A stretch of 64,000 bases of DNA from Planctomyces sp. (GCA_019636235.1 JAHBXW010000015.1:1-64000); one strand, 5' to 3'; positions 43,210-52,584 are shown, numbered from the stretch's first letter. Notes: generated from the letters alone by a model not told the origin. Numbers and translations: made by a program.

Positions 43210-43523
43210 CGCTTCGACCTGAAGAGGGCGAGTCTGCGGATTGCGCGGAATGCGGCGGCGTTGTCCGGGATGACCGTCCCCCGAGTCATCATCGACGTCG
43301 CCGGAGCGCCCGCAATGTTTCAACTCTAGTCAGACTGGAGAAGCGGGTGCAATAAGCGAATTCGTTCCGGTTATTCCGTTCGATTCCGGTCTGCGGGTCG
43401 GACGGCGCGTAGCAAATTGTTTGGTGGGAGCGGGTTCTGCGATTCGATGAATGCGGATGACCGGGGCTGCGCGTTGCGGCGCGTCCGCCGTCCGTCACAC
43501 CGAACTGCCCAGGGAGTGGGACC
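43210..43523. other. Divergent promoter region, about 310 bp
   Basis: The stretch separates the minus-strand LEPR-type gene from the plus-strand cysteine-rich protein gene. It includes an AT-richer part (about 43320-43430) that probably holds both promoters. No specific boxes are assigned. The short sequence TTCCGGT occurs twice near 43366 and 43385. Confidence 0.35.
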
Positions 43524-44774
43524 ATGCCACGGATGGCGCGTCTCGTATTCTGCACGGTTATCGCCGTTTCCGGCGGGTTGCGAGCTGCCGACCCGGAGGG
43601 AGTCGCGCGGATTCAGGCCGACCGTGTTCTCTGGAGCGACGTTGAAGGCCGGGCGCGCGTCGGCTCGCTGGGCGTCTGGGTCGACGCCCGCCAGAAGGAT
43701 GAGGGAGTCGTCCGGGTCCGCAATGAATCGCCGCCGACCGCCCCGGGCGTGGCGCGGGTCTCCAAAGCGGTCGCTGAGACGCCCGTCCGCCCGATCCTCG
43801 AAGAAACCGGCCTGCCGCTCGGCGTCTGGAGACGCGAGATCGAGGCGACGGCCTCCGCGGCCAAGGGCGCTCCCGCCAGCAGCGGCCTGCCGATCCCCGC
43901 CGCTGCCTCCGCGCCGGGCCTTGCCGTCCGCGCCGAACGCCCCGCCCCCGTCGTCATCGAGTTGCCTCCGGCCCCGCAGACCGGATCATCGTCCGCGGCG
44001 CCGCGGTTTGAACTCGCCGCCCGGTCGACGCCCGCTCCTGGATTCGCGGCCGGCGCCCCGTTTCCTATGCCGCCGCTGGACCGGAACTCGGTGAGCGCCC
44101 CGGACGCCCCGGATGCGGCCGTCCCGGAACTCGAGTTTGTGGCGCCATCCGCGCCGCAGGCGACCGTCCGCGCGGTCAAGCGCGTGGCGCAGTTCGATTC
44201 CCTGCCCGAGCCCGCGTTCATCGATCCGGAGCCGCAGGTCGATCCGCTGGACCTCGCGCCGATCCCCGGCGCCGAGTCGGGCCCCGCCGCGGAGAGCCTC
44301 AGTTCCCGGTTGCGGTCGCTGAACCGGCCGGTGAATTCGATCGGACTGGTCGAACAGCCGATGGGGGACGAGCAGTCTCCGGAGAACATTGCGCGGCTCG
44401 CCGAAGGGGACCTGCCGGTGATTGCCGTCTGGGGCTCGCCGTATCCGGTGGGAGCGCCGGCCCGCTACACGTATTGCTTCACCCACAATCCGCTGTACTT
44501 CCAGGACGCCAATCTGGAGCGCTGCGGGCAGGGGCATGGCTGCTTCCAGCCAGTTGTGTCAGCCGCGGATTTTGTGGGACGGGCCTTCCTGTTGCCCTAT
44601 ATGATGGTCGTCCGTTGCCCCGGCGACTGCGAAACGACGCTGGGCGACTGCCCGACCTGCCATTCCTATCCGCACGGCTGTGATTGCCCGCACGGTTCGA
44701 TGGAGGCGGAGCTGGCCGGCGCGGCGATCCAGGCGGCGGCGGTCGTTGGGATTGTCGTCCTGCTGACGCTCTGA
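43524..44774 (+). CDS. Secreted cysteine-rich planctomycete protein
   Basis: The product is 416 aa. ATG 43524 has GGGAG nine bases upstream. It begins with a signal peptide (MARLVFCTVIAVSGGLRAAD). Residues ~90-270 are a Pro/Ala-rich disordered linker. The C-terminal ~120 residues form a compact cysteine-rich domain: YTYCFTHNPLYFQDANLERC, GQGHGC, MMVVRCPGDCETTLGDCPTC, HSYPHGCDCPHG. At least ten Cys suggest disulfides or a metal site in the periplasm. It ends in a hydrophobic helix (LAGAAIQAAAVVGIVVLLTL) with no charged tail. I know this arrangement only as an uncharacterised planctomycete family. It may tether to the envelope. Confidence 0.7.
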   Translation: MPRMARLVFCTVIAVSGGLRAADPEGVARIQADRVLWSDVEGRARVGSLGVWVDARQKDEGVVRVRNESPPTAPGVARVSKAVAETPVRPILEETGLPLGVWRREIEATASAAKGAPASSGLPIPAAASAPGLAVRAERPAPVVIELPPAPQTGSSSAAPRFELAARSTPAPGFAAGAPFPMPPLDRNSVSAPDAPDAAVPELEFVAPSAPQATVRAVKRVAQFDSLPEPAFIDPEPQVDPLDLAPIPGAESGPAAESLSSRLRSLNRPVNSIGLVEQPMGDEQSPENIARLAEGDLPVIAVWGSPYPVGAPARYTYCFTHNPLYFQDANLERCGQGHGCFQPVVSAADFVGRAFLLPYMMVVRCPGDCETTLGDCPTCHSYPHGCDCPHGSMEAELAGAAIQAAAVVGIVVLLTL

Positions 44775-44838
44775 ACCGCTCGACCGCGTGCACGGCGTCC
44801 GAGAGGGGAGCGGCAGGCAGCCCGCAGGTCCGGCGTCG

Positions 44839-46551
44839 ATGAGGACATTCCGCACCGCGCACGATGCTCCGCTCGAAGCGGCCTGCGAGGCCGTCCGACG
44901 CACGCTCGAACTGACTCCGTACGATTCTCAACGAACGGCCGCCCGGCTGCTGTTCGAGGGGCGCATCGTCGAACTCGACACGGGCGAGGGAAAGACGCTG
45001 GCCGGGGCGCTGGGCGCTCTCCTGCACGCGGACACCGGGGCCCGGGTCCGCATCGCGACGGCGAACGACTATCTGGCGCGGCGGGACGCCGAGTGGATGC
45101 GGCCGGCGTACGAGGCCCGCGGCCTGTCGGTCGGATGCGTCGTGGACGGGATGCCTCCCGCCGAACGCCGCGCAGCGCACCAACGCGACATCGTCTACGG
45201 CACGCTCCGCGAGTTCGGGTTCGACTACCTCCGCTCCCGGCTGACCGCGCGCGAGTCGGGACCGGCCGGCGGCGCCGCCGCGATCGTCGACTCCGCCCTG
45301 TTCGACAGCGTTCTGATCGTCGATGAAGCTGACAGCCTGCTGATCGACGAGGCGCGGACGCCGCTGATCATCAGCCGGGGCGCGCCGGCCGGGGAGGGAC
45401 TCGGCTCGGGCGATGAGGGCGCTCTCCGCTGGTGCGCGGAGCTCGCGCCGCAGTTCCGGGAGGGGGCGGACTTCGAGCGCCGCCCCGACAACCGCGAGGT
45501 CATGCTGACCGATGCCGGGCGACGGCGGTTGCTGTCGCTGCAAGCTCCGGACTCGGCACGTGCGCTGAGCCTCGACCGTCTGCACGCGGCGCTCGAACGT
45601 GCGATCTCCGTCGACCTGCACGCCCAGCGGGATCGCGACTATGTCGTGCGGGACGGGAAGCTGCTGATCGTCGACGAATACACCGGGAGGACGTCCGAAG
45701 GGCGCACCTGGAGCGAGGGGATTCACCAGGCGCTCGAAGCCCGGGAGGGGCTGGAGCTGACGCCGCGGACGCGAACTGCGGCGTCGATCACGGTGCAGGA
45801 GTTCGCGACCCGGTTTCGCCGACTGGCGGGCATGACGGGCACGGCGCTGGAGGCGCGCCACGAGTTTCGCGGCGTCTACGGGGCGCCGGTGCGGCGGGTC
45901 GCGCCGCACTGTCCCTCCCGCCGCCGGGCGGAGCGGACCGTCATCGTCGCCACGCTGCGCGAGAAATGGGAGGCGGTCGCCGGCGAGGCGGAGCGTCTCC
46001 GCGGCCTGGGGCGACCCGTGCTCATCGGAACCCGGACGGTGGAAGCGTCCGAAGCGCTGGCGGCGGTGTTTCGCGCGCGGGGGATTCCGCACGTCGTGCT
46101 GAGCGCCCGGAACCCCGATCAGGAGTCGGAGATTGTGGCGGCCGCTGGCGCAGCGGGACGGGTCACGATCGCGACCAACATGGCGGGACGGGGAACGGAC
46201 ATCCGGCTCGACGACGAAGTCCGCGCCGCAGGAGGACTGCACGTCATCGGGACGGAACTGCACGCTTCGGCGCGGATCGACCGCCAGCTTGCGGGTCGCT
46301 GCGCGCGACAGGGGGAGCCCGGTTCGCACCGCTGGTTCCTGAGCGCGGAAGACGAAGTTCTGCAGCGGGCCGAGCCCGACCGACAGCCGCGCGGGGCCGG
46401 GCTGCCGTCCCTGGGCCGGTTTCGCGCCGCGCAACGGGCTCTGGAACGCCGGCACGTCGAGGAACGGCTGCTGCTGCGGCTCGCCGGCGCGAACCTGGCG
46501 AAGTCGTACGCGACGCTGGGGCTGGACCCGGTGATCGATCGGATCGAATGA
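44839..46551 (+). CDS. Minimal SecA-like ATPase lacking the C-terminal half
   Basis: The product is 570 aa, against ~900 for housekeeping SecA. ATG 44839 was chosen because SecA-like sequence begins soon after. The motor is complete: Walker A DTGEGKTL (48-53), ATANDYLARRDAEWM, YGTLREFGFDYLRS, DEAD box VDEADSLLIDEARTPLIIS (162-165), EYTGRTSEGRTWSEGIHQAL, GMTGTA, IATNMAGRGTDI and the motif VI region GRCARQGEPGSHRWFLSAED. A shortened preprotein-crosslinking insert is present. The helical scaffold, wing and zinc-binding tail that contact SecYEG and the chaperone are absent. It is therefore a specialised paralogue rather than the essential SecA. It stands between the secreted Cys-rich protein and the T6SS cluster. 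Confidence 0.85.
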   Translation: MRTFRTAHDAPLEAACEAVRRTLELTPYDSQRTAARLLFEGRIVELDTGEGKTLAGALGALLHADTGARVRIATANDYLARRDAEWMRPAYEARGLSVGCVVDGMPPAERRAAHQRDIVYGTLREFGFDYLRSRLTARESGPAGGAAAIVDSALFDSVLIVDEADSLLIDEARTPLIISRGAPAGEGLGSGDEGALRWCAELAPQFREGADFERRPDNREVMLTDAGRRRLLSLQAPDSARALSLDRLHAALERAISVDLHAQRDRDYVVRDGKLLIVDEYTGRTSEGRTWSEGIHQALEAREGLELTPRTRTAASITVQEFATRFRRLAGMTGTALEARHEFRGVYGAPVRRVAPHCPSRRRAERTVIVATLREKWEAVAGEAERLRGLGRPVLIGTRTVEASEALAAVFRARGIPHVVLSARNPDQESEIVAAAGAAGRVTIATNMAGRGTDIRLDDEVRAAGGLHVIGTELHASARIDRQLAGRCARQGEPGSHRWFLSAEDEVLQRAEPDRQPRGAGLPSLGRFRAAQRALERRHVEERLLLRLAGANLAKSYATLGLDPVIDRIE

Positions 46552-46731
46552 ATCGATTGTGCGGCCGCCCGCGCCGTCGGCGCGGTTCACGGAACCGCCG
46601 CAATCGATCGGCCGGGACGGGGACGATGCGGACCGGGGGCGGGAACCAATTGCCCGGGGTCCGGACGCAGGGCAGACTTGAGCGGCTGGGATTCTGCGCT
46701 CCCGGTGTTCCCCGTCAACGGCGGATCGGTC

Positions 46732-47823
46732 ATGGCAAGTGCCCCTGTTCTCGATATCGAAAAGCTGTGTCGGCCTGTCAGCGATGAGGCGCCGACGGGG
46801 GCCCACCTGCGGTCCAGTCCCGACCTCGAAAAGCAGTGGTGGAAGTTCAGCGACCAGCTCGAGAAAGAGCGTGGCAAGGAAAAACGCCGGCTGTCCGGCG
46901 GCGACGACGGCCCGGACGCCAAGGACCTCGTGCCGCGCTGGCAGGAGGTGGTGTCGATCGGCGAGGAGATTCTGACGACCTCGTCCAAGGACCTGTGGGT
47001 CGTGGCGGGGATGATCGAGGCGCTCACTCGACAGTACGGTTTCAACGGGCTGCGCGACGGCTTGCGCCTGGCGCGGGAGCTGACGCAGAAGTATGGGGCG
47101 TCGATGTTTCCGCCTCTGGACGAGGACGACGCCGCCGACACGGGACTGCACACGGCCTTCATGCGGCTGGACGGAATCGACGCGGCGCTGCCGGACGTCA
47201 TCCGCCGGCTGCCGATCGTCGACTGTGCGGGGAGCCCCCCCTATTCGACGTTTGACCATGTGCGGATCTACGCGGGGCGGGGCGGCGACGACACGCCGGC
47301 GTCCCTCGAAGCGGCGGCCCGCGGCACGCCGCCGCAGGTGTTCCGGGACCTGATGGATGACACATCGACGGCGATCGACGAACTGCAACAGTTGACTGAG
47401 GCGGCGGATGCGGCGTCCGGCACGACGGAGGACGGGCTCAGCCTGGCGCCGTCGCTGGGGCGGATGAAGGAAACGTTGGAGGACTGCCTGCGCCGGATCC
47501 GGTCGCTGGCGGGGGATTCCGGCCAGGAGCAGGAATCGACGCCCGGCGAGGGGGGGCCGGCGACGTCCGGGGCCGCGGCGAAAGGGGCGCCGGCGGCGTC
47601 CGCGGACGCCATCAACACCCGCGAGGACGCCTACCGGGTGCTCGAAAAACTGGCGGTATTTTTTGAGCGCACAGAGCCGCATTCGCCGATGGCCGCCGCG
47701 TTGCGAGAGCTTGTCGGCTGGCGTACACTCAATTTTGCTGATCTGATGAAGCGTTTGATCGAGGATGCGAGCGCTCGCCGCGAGCTGTTCCGTCGAACGG
47801 GCGTGCCGAATGCGGAAGACTGA
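46732..47823 (+). CDS. tssA: T6SS baseplate/sheath-assembly protein TssA
   Basis: The product is 363 aa from ATG 46732. The N-terminal ImpA_N domain has the typical opening LDIEKLCRPVSDEAPTGAHL and GLRDGLRLARELTQKYGASM with FPPLDEDD. The C-terminal part carries NTREDAYRVLEKLAVFFERT and EPHSPMAAALRELVGW, the conserved TssA/VasJ-type end. TssA organises the baseplate and sheath polymerisation in the cytoplasm. A Ser/Gly/Ala-rich linker joins the two parts. It opens the T6SS gene run. Confidence 0.92.
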   Translation: MASAPVLDIEKLCRPVSDEAPTGAHLRSSPDLEKQWWKFSDQLEKERGKEKRRLSGGDDGPDAKDLVPRWQEVVSIGEEILTTSSKDLWVVAGMIEALTRQYGFNGLRDGLRLARELTQKYGASMFPPLDEDDAADTGLHTAFMRLDGIDAALPDVIRRLPIVDCAGSPPYSTFDHVRIYAGRGGDDTPASLEAAARGTPPQVFRDLMDDTSTAIDELQQLTEAADAASGTTEDGLSLAPSLGRMKETLEDCLRRIRSLAGDSGQEQESTPGEGGPATSGAAAKGAPAASADAINTREDAYRVLEKLAVFFERTEPHSPMAAALRELVGWRTLNFADLMKRLIEDASARRELFRRTGVPNAED

Positions 47824-47961
47824 GGAGAGCTCTGAAATCTCCAGCGGGTTCCGGGCGGGCATCGAGCCGCGCCGCGTCCGGTTCGGAGACTTGTGTTACA
47901 GGGGACTGTCTGGCGGCGGAATGTTCCGGGAATCTGCGGCTTAAGCATCAGGGGTCTGTCG

Positions 47962-48480
47962 ATGTCGTCCGAAAGCGTCCATCAGAAGCTGAATCGCGTG
48001 CGGAAGCCCCGCGTCCACATCACGTACGACGTGGAGACGGAAGGCGCCGTGGTCCAGAAAGAGCTGCCGTTCGTCGTGGGCGTGATGGGGGACCTGTCGG
48101 GCAACGCTCCCAGCGAGAAGCCGAAGCCGCTGCGCGACCGCCGGTTCGTGCAGATCGACCGGGACAATTTCGACTCGGTGATGCGGCAGATGGCCCCGGG
48201 CCTGAACATCCGCGTTGAGAACACGATCGCCGGAGACGGCAGCGAGATTCCAGTGCAGCTCAAATTCGACTCGCTGGAGTCGTTCGAGCCGGCGAAGGTG
48301 GCCGAGCAGGTTCCGCAGCTCAAGTCGCTGCTGGAAACCCGCAACAAGCTCCGCGATCTGCTGACGAAGATTGATCGCAGCGAGAACCTCGAAGAGATTC
48401 TGGAGAACGTGCTGAAGAACACCGACGAGCTGCAGAAGCTCTCGAAGGAACTCGGAGTGGAGCCGAAGGACGAGGCGTAA
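47962..48480 (+). CDS. tssB: T6SS contractile sheath small subunit TssB (VipA)
   Basis: The product is 172 aa from ATG 47962. Family signatures are [50 protein letters not shown] and [18 protein letters not shown]. TssB pairs with TssC to make the contractile sheath that drives the effector tube. Length and order (tssB then tssC) are canonical. Confidence 0.96.
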   Translation: MSSESVHQKLNRVRKPRVHITYDVETEGAVVQKELPFVVGVMGDLSGNAPSEKPKPLRDRRFVQIDRDNFDSVMRQMAPGLNIRVENTIAGDGSEIPVQLKFDSLESFEPAKVAEQVPQLKSLLETRNKLRDLLTKIDRSENLEEILENVLKNTDELQKLSKELGVEPKDEA

Positions 48481-48507
48481 GTCCGGCGTCCGCCGCCGGA
48501 TCCGCGC

Positions 48508-48571
48508 AGTTGATTCCCCGCGCAGTTGATTCCCCGCAGCAGTTGATTCCCCGCAGCAGTTGATTCCCCGC
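48508..48571. repeat. Four-copy 16-17 bp tandem repeat between tssB and tssC
   Basis: The unit AGTTGATTCCCCGC starts at 48508, 48524, 48541 and 48558, with two or three linking bases (GC, CGC-type or AGC). It fills half of the 125-bp tssB-tssC gap. No hairpin forms from a single unit. It could bind a regulator, affect mRNA, or be a slippage product. Confidence 0.85.
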
Positions 48572-48605
48572 AGTAGACCCCGGAACCCGTTGACGAGAGC
48601 GAGTC

Positions 48606-50099
48606 ATGGCCAAGGCCGCAAAGGCGCAGACTGAAGGCGCTGCTGAGTCCGTGCAGTCCGAGAGCCTGTTGGAACAGGCGATCACCGCGACGAAGCAGAC
48701 GGAACGCTCTGAAGCGGAGGACCTGATCCGGACGCTGGTGGAACAGGTCAACCAGGGGACCGTGTCGGTCAGCAAGGACGTGCTGCGGACGATCCAGTCG
48801 GGCATCGACGCGATCGACGGCCTGCTGTCGCAGCAGCTCGGGGCGGTGATGCACCATCCGGAGTTCCAGAAGCTGGAAGGGGCCTGGCGGGGGCTGAACT
48901 ATCTGATCAAGAACTCGGAGACGGGCAACATGCTCCGCATCCGGGTGCTGAACCTGTCGAAGGACGATCTGAAGAAGGATCTGGCGCGGGCGACGGAGTT
49001 CGACCAGAGCGAGATCTTCAAGCGGATTTACGAGGACGAGTTCGGCATGCCGGGCGGCGAGCCCTACGGCGCGCTGATCGGCGACTACTATTTCCGGAAC
49101 CATCCGGACGACATCGACACGCTGGCCAAGATGTCGAACGTGGCGGCGGCGGCCTTCGCGCCGTTCATCACGGCGCCCTCGCATGAGCTGTTCGGCTTTG
49201 ATTCCTGGACGGACCTCTCCAAGCCGCGCGATCTGGCGAAGATCTTCCAGTCCAAGGAATACATCAAATGGAATTCGTTCCGGGAGAGCGAGGATTCGCG
49301 GTTCGTGGTGATGGCCATGCCGCGGGTGCTGTCGCGGCTGCCGTACGGGGCGAACACCGCGCCGATCGATGAGTTCGCCTTCGAGGAGGTCGCGCTCGAC
49401 GCCAAGGGGAACTCGGTCTCGGTCGGGCACGACGAATACTGCTGGATGAACGCCGCCTACGTACTCGGCGCCCGGCTGACGGACGCGTTTGCGAAGACGG
49501 GCTTCTGCACGGCGATTCGCGGTGCGGAGGGGGGCGGCAAAGTCGAGGGGCTGCCGGCGCATATTTTCCGCACCGACGAAGGCGACATGGACCTCAAGTG
49601 TCCGACGGAAATCGCCATCACCGACCGGCGCGAGAAGGAGCTCAGCGACGCCGGCTTCCTGCCGCTGTGCCATTACAAGAACAAGGATTACGCGGTCTTC
49701 TTCGGCGCGCAGTCGGCGCAGAAGCCGAAGCAGTACGACCGTCCCGAAGCGACGGCCAACGCGGCGATTTCCGCGCGGCTGCCGTACATGATGGCGACGT
49801 CGCGGTTCTCGCACTTCCTGAAGGTCATCGCCCGCGACAAGATCGGCTCGTTCATGGAGGCCACCGATTGCGAGGCCTGGCTGCACCGCTGGATTCACAA
49901 CTACGTGACGAGCGATCCCAGCCCCAGCGCGGAAACGAAGGCCCGCTGCCCGCTCCGCGAGGCCAAAATCCAGGTGCAGGAGATCCCGGGCAAGCCGGGC
50001 TCGTACCAGGCCGTATGCCACATGCGCCCCTGGCTGCAGATGGAAGAGCTGACGACGTCGATGCGGCTGGTGGCCCGCATTCCGCAGCTCGCCAAGTAG
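48606..50099 (+). CDS. tssC: T6SS contractile sheath large subunit TssC (VipB)
   Basis: The product is 497 aa. Signatures include HHPEFQKLEGAWRGLNYLIK, EFDQSEIFKRIYEDEFGMPG, PYGALIGDYYF, FAPFITAPSHELFG, EDSRFVVMAMPRVLSRLPYG, GFCTAIRGAEGGGKVEGLPA and a C-terminal RCPLREAKIQVQEIPGKPGS. It forms the outer sheath with TssB and is disassembled by TssH. ATG 48606 follows GACGAGAGCGAG. It is followed after 66 bp by a second TssC-like gene. Confidence 0.96.
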   Translation: MAKAAKAQTEGAAESVQSESLLEQAITATKQTERSEAEDLIRTLVEQVNQGTVSVSKDVLRTIQSGIDAIDGLLSQQLGAVMHHPEFQKLEGAWRGLNYLIKNSETGNMLRIRVLNLSKDDLKKDLARATEFDQSEIFKRIYEDEFGMPGGEPYGALIGDYYFRNHPDDIDTLAKMSNVAAAAFAPFITAPSHELFGFDSWTDLSKPRDLAKIFQSKEYIKWNSFRESEDSRFVVMAMPRVLSRLPYGANTAPIDEFAFEEVALDAKGNSVSVGHDEYCWMNAAYVLGARLTDAFAKTGFCTAIRGAEGGGKVEGLPAHIFRTDEGDMDLKCPTEIAITDRREKELSDAGFLPLCHYKNKDYAVFFGAQSAQKPKQYDRPEATANAAISARLPYMMATSRFSHFLKVIARDKIGSFMEATDCEAWLHRWIHNYVTSDPSPSAETKARCPLREAKIQVQEIPGKPGSYQAVCHMRPWLQMEELTTSMRLVARIPQLAK

Positions 50100-50165
50100 T
50101 CCCCGCCGGCCGCGTCCGGCGCGCCCGCGGACGCCTGATCCGCAAGTGATCCGCAAGGCCCAGCC

Positions 50166-51695
50166 GTGCCCAAGTCGTCCGGAGCCGCCGCCTCGCCGGG
50201 GAGCGCGCCGCCGCGGGACGCCCCTGCGGCGTCCGCATCGCTGCTCGAGGACATCCTTCAGCAGGCGGGCGCACTGACCGCCGCCGATGGCCGCTGGCGG
50301 CAGTTTCACGCCGCGCGCGACGCCGGCTCGCAATTGCGGGCGATCTTTGGCCGCGCGCTGCCGTCCGATCCGGCGCGGATCGTCGAGCTCCTGAACCGGC
50401 TCGTCGCCGAAATCGACGTGCTGCTGAACGGCCAGATCAACGCCATCCTGCACGCGCCGGAACTGCAGGCGCTGGAGGCCACCTGGCGGGGCCTGCGGTA
50501 TCTGGCCGATTCGATCGACCCCGAGCAGGAGGGGGACGTCCGCATCCGCGTCTGGAACTGCTCGCGCCGCGAGCTTGTCCGCGATCTCGAGCGGGCCGTC
50601 GAATTCGATCAGAGCCAGTTGTTTCAGAAGGTCTACGAAGAGGAGTTCGGCACGCCGGGCGGCACGCCCTATGGCCTGTTGATCGCCGACTATCAGTTCA
50701 CAAATCATCCCGGGGACGTGGACCTGCTGGAGAAGCTGTCGCAGGTGGCGGCGGCGGCCTTCGCCCCCTGCGTGGCTGGCGCCGCACCGGGCCTGTTCGA
50801 CCTCGAGTCGTTCAGTCAGCTCGAGCGGATCGGCAGCTTCGACGCGACGTTCGACCGGGCGAACTACGTTCGCTGGCGGGCGCTGCGGGAGTCGTCCGAT
50901 GCGCGGTTCATCAGCCTGGCCATGCCCCGGATTCTGATGCGGGCGCCCCATCCCGAAACCACGACTCGGACGGACGGGTTCGTGTTCCGGGAGGATGTCT
51001 CGGCTCCCAACCGCGAGGGCTTCCTGTGGGGCAACGCCGCCTGGGGATTCGGCAACGTGGCCATCCGCGCGTTTCAGTCGGCGGGCTGGCTGGCGTCGGT
51101 GCGAGGCGTCCAGCCCGGGCAGCGGACGGGGGGCCTGGTCGATCCGCCGCGAATCTACTGGTTCGAATCGGACGCGGCGGGGGTCGCCCCCCGGTGCATC
51201 ACGGAGGTCGTGATCACCGAGCATCAGGACCGGATGCTCAGCGAATGCGGCATCATGCCGCTGTGCAGTCTGCCGGGCGCGGGGCACGCGGCGTTCTACT
51301 CGACGCAGTCGCTGCAGAAGGCCCGGACCTATGACACGCCGGAGGCCACGCTGAATGCGAAGATGTCCGGCATGTTCCAGTACATGCTCTGCGTGTCGCA
51401 GTTCGCACGGTATATCAAGACGATGGCCCGGGATTATGTGGGCGCCTTCACCGAAGTCGAGGACCTGCAGCGGCGGCTGTCGAACTGGCTGGTGAAATAT
51501 GTGACGCTGGACGACGACGCGAGCCCGTCGTCGAAAGCGAGGTTTCCACTGCGGCAGGGGCGGATCCTGCTGAAGCCGCACGCCGACCGGCCGGGTTCGT
51601 ACGTGTGCACCATCCATCTGCAGCCGCATTATGAACTCGACGACCTGTCCGCGGCCGTGCAACTGACCACTGAACTTTCCGGCCAGCGCCAGTAG
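50166..51695 (+). CDS. Second TssC-like protein (ImpD type)
   Basis: The product is 509 aa from GTG 50166. It is clearly homologous to the neighbouring TssC: APELQALEATWRGLRYLADS, EFDQSQLFQKVYEEEFGTPG, PYGLLIADYQF, DARFISLAMPRILMRAPHPE, SGMFQYMLCVSQFARYIKTM. It has an extra ~55-residue Ala/Ser/Pro N-terminus with a helix (LLEDILQQAGALTAAD). In Imp-type T6SS clusters a second sheath-like protein, ImpD, follows ImpC; this gene matches that position. It may form a cap, adaptor or alternative sheath ring. Its function is not settled in the family. Confidence 0.85.
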   Translation: MPKSSGAAASPGSAPPRDAPAASASLLEDILQQAGALTAADGRWRQFHAARDAGSQLRAIFGRALPSDPARIVELLNRLVAEIDVLLNGQINAILHAPELQALEATWRGLRYLADSIDPEQEGDVRIRVWNCSRRELVRDLERAVEFDQSQLFQKVYEEEFGTPGGTPYGLLIADYQFTNHPGDVDLLEKLSQVAAAAFAPCVAGAAPGLFDLESFSQLERIGSFDATFDRANYVRWRALRESSDARFISLAMPRILMRAPHPETTTRTDGFVFREDVSAPNREGFLWGNAAWGFGNVAIRAFQSAGWLASVRGVQPGQRTGGLVDPPRIYWFESDAAGVAPRCITEVVITEHQDRMLSECGIMPLCSLPGAGHAAFYSTQSLQKARTYDTPEATLNAKMSGMFQYMLCVSQFARYIKTMARDYVGAFTEVEDLQRRLSNWLVKYVTLDDDASPSSKARFPLRQGRILLKPHADRPGSYVCTIHLQPHYELDDLSAAVQLTTELSGQRQ

Positions 51696-51747
51696 GATGG
51701 GTTCCGCTCTCTGGCGCCGCGGCATCGAACGACATCGACGAGGACGG

Positions 51748-52581
51748 ATGATGAGCGCTTCCGAACTGTTTCGCTCCGGGGACCTGGCCGGGGCCTTGAA
51801 CGCCGCGCTGGAAGCGGTCAAGGCCTCGCCGACCGACCTCGCCGCCCGCTGGCAGCTCGCGGAACTCGCGGCGATTTCCGGCGATCTGGAACGGGCCGAC
51901 CGGCAGGTCGACGCGATCTCCACGCAGAGCCCAGAAACGGGCACGGTCGCGGCCGTGTTCCGCCAGTTGATCCGCGCCGAACTCTCCCGCCGGGAGGTGT
52001 TCGACAAGGGCCGCGTCCCGGAGTTCCTGGGGCAGCCCGGGCCGGCGCTGCAGGACGCCTTGAAGGCGCTGACGCAACTCCGTTCCGGCCAGGCCGCCGA
52101 AGCGGCGGCCACGGCGGCGGCCGTCGAAGAGACGCGCAAACAGGTGTCCGGTCGGCATAACGGCCAGCCATTCGCGGACATCCGCGACCTGGATGACCTC
52201 CTGGCGCCGGTGCTCGAAGTCCTGACGACGACCGGAAAGTATTACTGGGTCGGCTGGGAGAACATCGAGCTGCTGGAGTTTCTGCCGTTCGAACGTCCGC
52301 GGGACCTGTTGTGGCGGCAGGCGCACATCATCGTGAAGGGGGGTCCGGACGGCGTGGTGTACGTGCCGGCGGTGTACGAAGGGACGGCGACGGTCGAGGA
52401 TCCGGCGCTCCGGCTGGCGCGGTCGACGGACTGGATCGAGGGCGCGGGCGGGCAGGTGCGCGGCGTGGGCCAGCGGGTGCTGCTGATCGGCGAGTCGGAC
52501 GTGCCGATTCTTGAGTGCGGCAAGTTCGAGTTCGACGATCCGGTGCGGGTCATCGGGCGCGGCGACGAAGCGGAGGCCTGA
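51748..52581 (+). CDS. tagJ: T6SS accessory protein TagJ (ImpE family)
   Basis: The product is 277 aa. Two adjacent ATG codons (51748, 51751) follow GAGGACGG and the first is used here. The N-terminal half is TPR-like (LFRSGDLAGALNAALEAVKA, DLAARWQLAELAAISGDLER). The C-terminal half has the ImpE core: FADIRDLDDLLAPVLEVLTT, GKYYWVGWENIELLEFLPFE, PRDLLWRQAHIIVKGGPDG, VYVPAVYEGT. TagJ/HsiE binds the TssB N-terminus and may modulate sheath disassembly by ClpV. Its presence beside ImpD is the Imp/HSI-I style arrangement. Confidence 0.9.
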   Translation: MMSASELFRSGDLAGALNAALEAVKASPTDLAARWQLAELAAISGDLERADRQVDAISTQSPETGTVAAVFRQLIRAELSRREVFDKGRVPEFLGQPGPALQDALKALTQLRSGQAAEAAATAAAVEETRKQVSGRHNGQPFADIRDLDDLLAPVLEVLTTTGKYYWVGWENIELLEFLPFERPRDLLWRQAHIIVKGGPDGVVYVPAVYEGTATVEDPALRLARSTDWIEGAGGQVRGVGQRVLLIGESDVPILECGKFEFDDPVRVIGRGDEAEA

Positions 52582-52584
52582 CGC

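Noticed and set aside
48508-48571. CRISPR-like array
   Set aside because: Spacing between repeats is only two or three bases, so there are no spacers. It is a simple tandem repeat.
47982-52181. 1399-codon open frame on the minus strand across tssB, tssC, impD and tagJ
   Set aside because: It is antisense to four recognised T6SS genes and has no domain pattern. GC-rich codon use produces long shadow frames here.
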